The notes beneath the pieces are model-generated. The model worked only from the letters and a program-made list of their open reading frames with translations. It did no database searches and was not told where the DNA came from. This document shows, in pieces, positions 6,497-11,091 of a stretch of 11,091 nt of DNA. Every line of letters begins with the position of its first letter. The stretch's first letter is position 1. The stretch is from Desulfovibrionaceae bacterium UBA6814. GTDB taxonomy: Bacteria; Desulfobacterota; Desulfovibrionia; Desulfovibrionales; Desulfovibrionaceae. The position numbers and the translations under genes were made by a program. The stretch is from assembly GCA_002452635.1 (NCBI GenBank), contig DKEU01000242.1:1-11091 (forward strand). The letters are read 5' to 3'.

Positions 6497-7600
6497 CTAG
6501 AAGATCTCGTGGGCCGGGATGGTGGGGAGGTTGAAGGCCTCGCCCACGGCCGGGCAGGTGAGCTTGCCCTGGTAGGTGTTCAGGCCGGGCAGCAGGCAGC
6601 GGTCGTGGGCCAGGGCGTCCAGGCCGTTGTCCGCCAGCTTGAGCACGTAGGACAGGGTCTGGTTGGTCAGGGCGAAGGTGGAGGTGCGGGGCACGGCGCC
6701 GGGCATGTTGGCCACGCCGTAGTGCACCACCCCGTCCACCACGTAGGTGGGGTTGTCGTGGGTGGTGGCGTGGATGGTCTCCACGCAGCCGCCCTGGTCC
6801 ACGGCCACGTCCACGATGACCGAGCCCTCCTTCATGGTGGAGAGCATGTCCTTGGTGACCAGGTGGGGGGCCTTGGCGCCCACGATGAGCACGCCGCCGA
6901 CCACCAGGTCGGAGAACTGCACCCACTTGCGGATGTTGGGCTCGGTGGAGGAGATGGTGGTGATGCGGCCGCCGAACACGTCGTCCAGGTACTGCAGGCG
7001 CTTGTGGTTCACGTCCATGATGGTGACCTGAGCGCCCATGCCCATGGCCATGCGGGCGGCGTTGGTGCCGACCACGCCGCCGCCCAGCACCAGCACCGAG
7101 GCCGGGGCCACACCGGGTACGCCGCCGAGCAGGATGCCGCGGCCGCCCTGGGACTTCTCCAGGTAGTGCGCGCCCACCTGGGTGGCCATGCGGCCGGCCA
7201 CCTCGGACATGGGCATGAGCAGGGGCAGGGAGCCGTCGGACAACTGCACGGTCTCATAGGCAATGCCGGTGACGCCCGACTCGAGCATGGCCCGGGTCAG
7301 CTCCTCGGCCGCGGCCAGGTGCAGGTAGGTGAAGAGGATGAGGTTGGGCCGCATGTACTGGTACTCGGCCGGCAGGGGCTCCTTGACCTTGACCACCATG
7401 TCCGCGCCCCAGGCCTCGGCCGCGCTGACCATGGCCGCGCCGGCTGCGGTGTATTCCGCGTCGCTGATGCCGCTGCCCAGGCCCGCGCCCTGCTCCACCA
7501 GCACCGTGTGGCCGCGGCGCACCAGGGACTCGACCCCGCCGGGGGTCATGGCGATCCGGTTCTCCTTGGTCTTGATTTCCTTGGGCACACCCACGTTCAT
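6497..7600 (-). CDS. ald: Alanine dehydrogenase
   Basis: A 367-residue NAD-dependent alanine dehydrogenase converting L-alanine, NAD+ and water to pyruvate, ammonia and NADH, or the reverse. It starts MNVGVPKEIKTKENRIAMTP, the standard Ald N-terminus with substrate arginine R15. KVKEP (71-75) holds the substrate lysine K73, TYLHLA (91-96) the catalytic H94, VLGGGVVGTNAA (171-182) the NAD-binding glycine loop, IMDVN (194-198) the ribose-binding D196, and DVAVDQGG (264-271) the catalytic D268. All are offset by two from the Mycobacterium enzyme numbering (K75, H96, D270). Length is full. AGGA lies 10 nt before the ATG. The lrp-type gene ends 35 nt upstream on the same strand, so the two are probably co-transcribed and ald is probably controlled by that regulator. 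Confidence 0.95.
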   Translation of the reverse strand: MNVGVPKEIKTKENRIAMTPGGVESLVRRGHTVLVEQGAGLGSGISDAEYTAAGAAMVSAAEAWGADMVVKVKEPLPAEYQYMRPNLILFTYLHLAAAEELTRAMLESGVTGIAYETVQLSDGSLPLLMPMSEVAGRMATQVGAHYLEKSQGGRGILLGGVPGVAPASVLVLGGGVVGTNAARMAMGMGAQVTIMDVNHKRLQYLDDVFGGRITTISSTEPNIRKWVQFSDLVVGGVLIVGAKAPHLVTKDMLSTMKEGSVIVDVAVDQGGCVETIHATTHDNPTYVVDGVVHYGVANMPGAVPRTSTFALTNQTLSYVLKLADNGLDALAHDRCLLPGLNTYQGKLTCPAVGEAFNLPTIPAHEIF

Positions 7601-7635
7601 GATGTCACCATCCTGTTGGAAGTATGAGGTTCGAT

Positions 7636-8139
7636 TCAGCCCACGAAGCGCTTGCGCGCGCCGGCAGGCAGGAGTGTCCATTTCCGCTTGGCCTTCATGA
7701 CCACGAAGGACTCGCTGGCGTTGATGCCGCCCACCCTGGACAGGTCCTCGTCCAGGAAGCGGTAGAGGTCGGCGATGTCGTCGGAGAGCACCACCTCCAC
7801 CATGATGTCGTAGCGGCCGGTGACCACCGCGGCCCAGTTCACCTTGTCCAGGCGCGAGATGGCCTCGAGCTTCTCGTCGAGCTGCTGGTGCGACTGGAGC
7901 GTCACGGCCACCAGGGCGATGGTGAGGTCCTTGACCCGGGAGGGGTCCACCAGGGCGGCGATGCGCAGGGCCCCGCGGGCGATGAGGCCCTTCAGGCGGG
8001 TGCGCACCGTCGGCGCGGACACGCCCAGCCGCTCCGCGGCCTCGCCCGCGGCCAGGCTGCCGTCCTCGGCCATGAGCACGGCCAGGCGGCGGTCCTGGGG
8101 GTCCAGGGACTCACGGGGAATGTTTTTCGGTTCGGCCAT
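7636..8139 (-). CDS. Lrp/AsnC family transcriptional regulator
   Basis: A 167-residue feast/famine regulator. A winged helix-turn-helix lies at about residues 28-60 (AAERLGVSAPTVRTRLKGLI). After it comes the RAM ligand-binding domain (about 70-150) with the typical TGRYDIMVEV core (107-116). Such proteins form octamers or dimers of dimers and change DNA binding when an amino acid binds; placement directly before ald suggests alanine as the effector, as in AldR-type regulators. The gene is 35 nt upstream of ald on the same strand. The leader upstream is AT-rich and contains a palindrome resembling the Lrp consensus, which suggests autoregulation. The basic tail (KAKRKWTLLPAGARKRFVG) is somewhat longer than in many family members. 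Family is secure; effector and regulon are inferred. Confidence 0.92.
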   Translation of the reverse strand: MAEPKNIPRESLDPQDRRLAVLMAEDGSLAAGEAAERLGVSAPTVRTRLKGLIARGALRIAALVDPSRVKDLTIALVAVTLQSHQQLDEKLEAISRLDKVNWAAVVTGRYDIMVEVVLSDDIADLYRFLDEDLSRVGGINASESFVVMKAKRKWTLLPAGARKRFVG

Positions 8140-8172
8140 GGACCATTTCTTTCCGAAAAGAAAACTTATGTC

Positions 8173-8200
8173 AATAAAATTTTGTTTGAATAAAATTCAA
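8173..8200 (-). promoter_or_regulatory. Likely lrp-ald promoter with overlapping Lrp-type operator
   Basis: On the - strand TTGAAT (8200-8195) is followed after 16 nt by TTTATT (8178-8173), each matching 4 of 6 consensus bases. This would give a start near 8166, about 27 nt before the lrp ATG. Bases 8186-8200 form a palindrome with perfect 6-bp arms (TTGAAT and ATTCAA) around AAA. By hand count it matches 12 of 15 positions of the E. coli Lrp consensus YAGHAWATTWTDCTR. It covers the -35 hexamer, as expected for an autorepressor. AATAAAATT also recurs at 8173-8181 and 8189-8197. A perfect TTGACA at 8174-8169 is an alternative -35 but would place the start at the ATG itself. Confidence 0.45.
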
Positions 8201-8251
8201 CTCGCAAAATATTTCTTTATGAGAAAATCCGACCATTCTGGGAGAATCAAA

Positions 8252-8277
8252 GAGGGCGGCTCACGAACCGCCCCTAC
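8252..8277. repeat. REP-like palindrome
   Basis: GGGCGG (8254-8259) and CCGCCC (8268-8273) form a 6-bp GC stem around CTCACGAA, flanked by CCTAC. Read on the - strand it is GTAGGGGCGGTTCGTGAGCC..., the type of short palindrome with a GTAG head that is typical of REP sequences mobilised by REP-associated tyrosine transposases (RAYTs). Only one copy is in the window and no transposase is present, so membership in a genome-wide family is inferred. Confidence 0.5.
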
Positions 8278-8300
8278 AGAAGAGAACCGTGCGCGCAGCA

Positions 8301-8326
8301 CTGCCCGACCGGGGCAGGTTCTGCCC
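8301..8326. repeat. Mutually exclusive hairpins
   Basis: CTGCCC occurs at 8301-8306 and again at 8321-8326, and GGGCAG lies between them at 8312-8317. The middle element can pair with either flank, giving two alternative stem-loops. No T tract follows on either strand. It lies outside the likely lrp transcript and upstream of the orphan gene, so a regulatory role is only a possibility; it may be part of a compound REP element with 8252-8277. Confidence 0.45.
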
Positions 8327-8553
8327 GCACGTATCAATGCCAAGGAGATTATCCCCTAACTGGGAATGTAGTAATTACAGGAGCATGTTGCCAGAAGCTC
8401 GGGAAAATCACGACTGCGTGGTCACTGACTATTGAATTGCACTACTACCAAAACTCCCGTGCTGAATATATATTTGCATATTTTGATAAAAATATTTACA
8501 AGTTAGGCGCAACGCTGACTTAACAATCTGACAATAATGAAAAGGGGGAGCCA

Positions 8554-9144
8554 ATGATATCCATGCTAAAAAAAATTGGGTTAATTGTAGGAATTCTTAC
8601 CCCAATTATCACTGCATCCTACATTGTCGGATACAAACAGGGAGAAAAGGATTTAGAAGTAGTGAATACTTTTAAATCTGCCGAAATTCCAAAATTATTA
8701 TCTAATTTAAAAAATATATCCAACGAGCTCCAAGAGCGATATGAAATGAAAAATCAACTAACAAAATGCTATCAAGATAGCACCGATAAAGACAAGATTT
8801 TATTGAGCATGAATAGTACAATTACTATATTACAAGAAGATTTGGAAGAAAAAATATCAGAAATTAAAAATATACAAGATATACTTTCAAAATATGTAGA
8901 CTATAAAGACGAGGTATTTGCTTTAAGTAGAGGGGAAGCAAAAATTGTGATTAAAGGCTTACTAACTGTTGGAGTTGGTAGTATATATTATATCGTAAAT
9001 AGCAGCGATATAACAATTAATGGAAAAACTCAACACATGACGGCTGGAGAGGAAAAGACTCTCCAAGTAGGAAACAAAAAATGCACATTGACTGTCCTCA
9101 AGATAACAGAAAACCACATCAACTTTGCCGTTAGCTATAATTAA
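8554..9144 (+). CDS. AT-rich orphan: membrane-anchored coiled-coil protein, unknown function
   Basis: A 196-residue protein from ATG 8554, with AGGGGG (8543-8548) 5 nt upstream. The N-terminus, MISMLKKIGLIVGILTPIIT and on to about residue 26, is one transmembrane helix preceded by lysines. A charged heptad-like coiled coil follows (about 40-115; LLSNLKNISNELQ, LQEDLEEKISEIKNIQ). The C-terminal domain (about 125-196) looks beta-rich, with alternating hydrophobic strands such as SIYYIVNSSDITING and KKCTLTVLKITENHINFAV. GC content is roughly one third by eye, against well over 60 percent in the neighbours, and codons are A/T-ending, so it is very likely horizontally acquired. The short basic N-terminal segment suggests an inner-membrane anchor with the coiled coil on the far side. 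I do not recognise the family. It stands alone, convergent with the ATPase gene. Confidence 0.8.
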   Translation: MISMLKKIGLIVGILTPIITASYIVGYKQGEKDLEVVNTFKSAEIPKLLSNLKNISNELQERYEMKNQLTKCYQDSTDKDKILLSMNSTITILQEDLEEKISEIKNIQDILSKYVDYKDEVFALSRGEAKIVIKGLLTVGVGSIYYIVNSSDITINGKTQHMTAGEEKTLQVGNKKCTLTVLKITENHINFAVSYN

Positions 9145-9154
9145 AGATAACCAC

Positions 9155-9175
9155 AAAAAATGCACAACGTGTGCA
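9155..9175 (-). terminator. Intrinsic terminator of the kinase/ATPase operon
   Basis: TGCACA (9161-9166) pairs with TGTGCA (9170-9175) around a 3-base loop. On the - strand the stem is followed by six T residues (9160-9155). It lies 15 nt past the stop of the MinD-like gene. The stem is short but the U tract is strong. It also sits just after the orphan gene on +, where no T tract follows. Confidence 0.6.
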
Positions 9176-9190
9176 GATAAATAATATCGC

Positions 9191-10573
9191 TCAAGCGGCT
9201 AGTCTGCGGATTGCCGTCACCAGGTCGGGGATGCGGAAGGGCTTTTCCAGGACCTGGGCCACGCAGGCGGGGAGCGTGGCCGGGCGGTGGTCGGTGCGGC
9301 CGGAGAGGAGGAGGATGGGGGTGCCGTTGGCCTTGCGGAGCATGCCCGCGAGGTCGGTGCCCGCCTTGTCGGGACAGACCAGGCCCAGGGCGTGGCCGGA
9401 AAAGTCCGGCGCGGTTTCTCTGGAAATGGACAGGGCGCGGGCCGGGGTGAGGCCGCACTCGCGCACCACGTCGTCCAGCACCTCGCGCAGGCCGGGATTC
9501 TCGCAGCAGACCAGGACCGTATCCGCCGGCTTCGGGGCCTTGGGTTGCACCGGGGCCGGGGCGGGCTCGCCCGGGGCGGCCGCGCCGATGCGAACGCGGA
9601 GGACGGCCAGTTCGCGGCGCAGGGAGCGCAGGGCCGCGCTGCGGGTGGTCTCGTCCGCAACATCCAGACGCTCGGCCAGGCCGGCCACCCGCTCCAGGTC
9701 CCGGGCCAGGTCGGGGTAGCCGTAGTCCGCGGCGGGCCGGGGCCGGGCCGCGGCCTCCAGCTCGGCGCGGCCCCTCAGGTGCATGAAGGAGCGGTCGAAG
9801 AAGGTTTCGGGGCTCACCCGGCGGGCGGCCGAGCACATGAAGCGTTCGTGCAGGCAGCGGGCCAGGATGGGGAAGGCCCGGGCCGCGGGCGAGGTGCCCC
9901 GGGTGACCAGGGGCCGGCGGTCCACCAGGGCCTGGCCCACGGCCGGGTCCTCGGGGATGCAGCCCAGGAAGGCGCAGTTCAGCGACAGGCGGCGGCCGGC
10001 GGTGGCGCGGATGCGCTCGAACACCAGCCTGGCCTGGCCGGCGCTGCGCGCGCGGTTCACCAGGATGAGGGGATTCCACCACATGCCGGCCTCACGCAGG
10101 ACCTTGATGAGGGCGTAGGCGTCGGTGATGGAGGTGGGGTCGGGCGTGACCACCATGGCCAGTTCCCGGGCGGCCAGACACAGGGACAGGACCGAGGAGG
10201 CGATGCCCGGGGAGTTGTCCACCACGATGTAGTCGTAGCGGGCCAGGGTGTGGAACTGGCGGTTCAGGGCCAGGCGCTTGTCCCGGGTGAGCTCGGCCAG
10301 GCGCAGCACGCCCGAGCTGCCCGCCACCAGGTCCACGGTGTCGGCCACGGGCATGGCCGCGTGCTCCATGGGCACGCCGGCGAAGAGCACGTCCTCCAGG
10401 GTGTACTGGGGCATGACCCCGAGCAGGATGTCCGCATTGGAGAGGCCCAGGTCGGCGTCCAGCAGGCAGACCCGGTGGCCGGCCCTGCCCAGGGCCAGGG
10501 CCAGGTTCACGGACACGGTGGTCTTGCCCACCCCGCCCTTGCCGCTGGCCACTGCCACCACCCGGGTGGTCAT
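9191..10573 (-). CDS. MinD/FlhG-like ATPase with C-terminal degenerate receiver domain
   Basis: A 460-residue protein. Residues 1 to about 265 are a MinD/ParA-superfamily ATPase: deviant Walker A GKGGVGKTT (11-19) with signature lysine K12 and K17, switch segment CLLDADLGLSNADILLG (36-52), and a Walker B-like YDYIVVDNSPGI. The pattern LLGVMPQYTLEDVL and the lack of ParA-specific features resemble FlhG/FleN (YlxH), which count and place flagella, though its usual N-terminal activation helix is absent. An Arg/Ala-rich helical linker leads to residues 351-460, which follow the receiver (CheY-like) fold. LLLSG and EKPF keep the Ser/Thr and Lys positions, but the acidic pair is C357/E358 and the phospho-acceptor position is C400 or shifted. 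It is therefore a pseudo-receiver. The start codon overlaps the stop of a hybrid histidine kinase as ATGA. Polar or pilus/flagellar placement is inferred. Confidence 0.85.
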   Translation of the reverse strand: MTTRVVAVASGKGGVGKTTVSVNLALALGRAGHRVCLLDADLGLSNADILLGVMPQYTLEDVLFAGVPMEHAAMPVADTVDLVAGSSGVLRLAELTRDKRLALNRQFHTLARYDYIVVDNSPGIASSVLSLCLAARELAMVVTPDPTSITDAYALIKVLREAGMWWNPLILVNRARSAGQARLVFERIRATAGRRLSLNCAFLGCIPEDPAVGQALVDRRPLVTRGTSPAARAFPILARCLHERFMCSAARRVSPETFFDRSFMHLRGRAELEAAARPRPAADYGYPDLARDLERVAGLAERLDVADETTRSAALRSLRRELAVLRVRIGAAAPGEPAPAPVQPKAPKPADTVLVCCENPGLREVLDDVVRECGLTPARALSISRETAPDFSGHALGLVCPDKAGTDLAGMLRKANGTPILLLSGRTDHRPATLPACVAQVLEKPFRIPDLVTAIRRLAA

Positions 10574-11091
10574 GGGGTGGCCTCCGCCTCGGCCAGCACC
10601 TCCCGCACCAGGGAGAGCAGGCTCTCGATCTGGAAGGGTTTGCGCACGCAGCGGGCCGCGCCCAGGGACTTCGCCTCGGCCAGCTCCTCGGGCCCGGCCA
10701 TGCCGGTGAGCACGATGACCGGCATGCGGCCCACCTTGCCCCGGATGGCGGACAGGAGCGACAGGCCCGAGCGCGAGGGCATGCGGATGTCCAGGAGCAT
10801 GAGCCGGTAGCGGCCCTTGGCCAACCGGCGCAGGGCCTCCTGGCCGTCGGCCGCGGTTTCCGCAGGATAGCCGGCGGCCTCCAGGGACTCGCGCAGGATC
10901 TCCCGGATGTGCTCCTCGTCGTCCACCACCAGCACGGTGCGGGCCGAGGGGGCCGGGGAGGGCCTACCGTTCGCTGCCTCGTCCTTGGCGGCCAGGCTGT
11001 CCAGGGGCAGCACCACCCGCACCTCGGTCCACCTGCCCTCCTCGCTGTCCACGGCGATCTCGCCCGAGTGGCCGGCGATGATGCCGTAGGA
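10570..11091 (-). CDS. Hybrid sensor histidine kinase, C-terminus (HATPase end plus receiver); 5' end outside window
   Basis: The frame is open to the window edge and gives the last 173 residues. The first part, SYGIIAGHSGEIAVDSEEG then WTEVRVVLPL, is the end of a histidine-kinase ATPase domain, just after the G2 box. A 17-residue Ala/Pro-rich linker leads to a full receiver (about residues 51-165 of this fragment): acidic pair D57/D58 in VLVVDDEEH, phospho-acceptor D101 in LMLLDIRMP, T129 in VLTG, and K151 in RKPF, all canonical. A GTG inside the fragment could suggest a stand-alone receiver, but the continuous kinase homology upstream argues against it. Its TGA overlaps the ATG of the MinD-like gene, so the two are translationally coupled; the receiver probably passes its state to that ATPase or to another partner. 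Sensor domains are not visible. Confidence 0.85.
   Translation of the reverse strand, partial: SYGIIAGHSGEIAVDSEEGRWTEVRVVLPLDSLAAKDEAANGRPSPAPSARTVLVVDDEEHIREILRESLEAAGYPAETAADGQEALRRLAKGRYRLMLLDIRMPSRSGLSLLSAIRGKVGRMPVIVLTGMAGPEELAEAKSLGAARCVRKPFQIESLLSLVREVLAEAEATP

Larger units (their letters stand above)
8140..8553. other. AT-rich intergenic region between lrp and the orphan gene
   Basis: About 414 nt without a supported gene. The left end holds the lrp promoter and operator. In the middle are a REP-like palindrome (8254-8273) and two overlapping hairpins (8301-8326). From about 8340 the sequence is noncoding and becomes strongly AT-rich near 8461-8500 (ATATATATTTGCATATTTTG-like). This probably contains the promoter of the gene at 8554, but no well-spaced -35/-10 pair could be singled out. 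No terminal repeats or target duplication were found. Confidence 0.6.

Noticed and set aside
8502..8508. GTTAGGC, an integron core-site sequence, about 45 nt before the AT-rich orphan gene
   Set aside because: A gene cassette needs a matching attC with RYYYAAC and GTTRRRY after the gene. The 3' flank has only a short TGCACA/TGTGCA hairpin, so the match is likely chance.
10570..11052. Stand-alone receiver protein starting at an internal GTG
   Set aside because: The reading frame continues upstream to the window edge with clear histidine-kinase ATPase-end sequence (SYGIIAGHSGEIAV), so it is part of a hybrid kinase.

Overview
The window is GC-rich, densely coded bacterial chromosome. It looks like a Gram-negative of the Desulfovibrio type (Desulfobacterota). 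That placement is an inference from base composition, protein character and gene content; there is no rRNA or other decisive marker. One block of about 1 kb (roughly 8140-9190) is AT-rich and stands apart from the rest. No tRNA, rRNA, CRISPR array or intact transposase was seen.

Left part (1-2310). The C-terminal third of rfbA (dTDP-glucose synthesis) enters on the + strand. It faces a 47-residue single-pass membrane microprotein on the - strand that has its own promoter, a strong ribosome binding site and a terminator. Divergent from it is an RlmD-type 23S rRNA m5U methyltransferase, followed by a 28-residue hydrophobic microprotein, a perfect 26-bp inverted repeat and a classic intrinsic terminator.

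Middle part (2318-8139). Three - strand genes are joined by ATGA overlaps, in transcription order: an archaeal-type (ApgM) cofactor-independent phosphoglycerate mutase, a NadM/NMNAT-like nucleotidyltransferase, and aspartate ammonia-lyase (aspA). Divergent from them is a compact PHP-domain phosphoesterase on the + strand. It converges on a - strand pair made of an Lrp/AsnC regulator and alanine dehydrogenase (ald). AspA and Ald both release ammonia from amino acids (aspartate to fumarate; alanine to pyruvate with NADH). The Lrp-type protein is the obvious local regulator, and a palindrome close to the Lrp consensus overlaps a likely lrp promoter.

Right part (8140-11091). The AT-rich block holds a REP-like palindrome, a pair of mutually exclusive hairpins and one AT-rich orphan gene for a membrane-anchored coiled-coil protein; this block looks acquired. 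Beyond it, on the - strand, a hybrid histidine kinase (only its C-terminus is in the window, ending in a canonical receiver) overlaps by ATGA a MinD/FlhG-like ATPase. That ATPase carries a C-terminal degenerate receiver domain lacking the acidic phosphorylation pocket. This kinase/ATPase pair is the most unusual system in the window: it suggests a phosphorelay coupled to a positioning-type ATPase.
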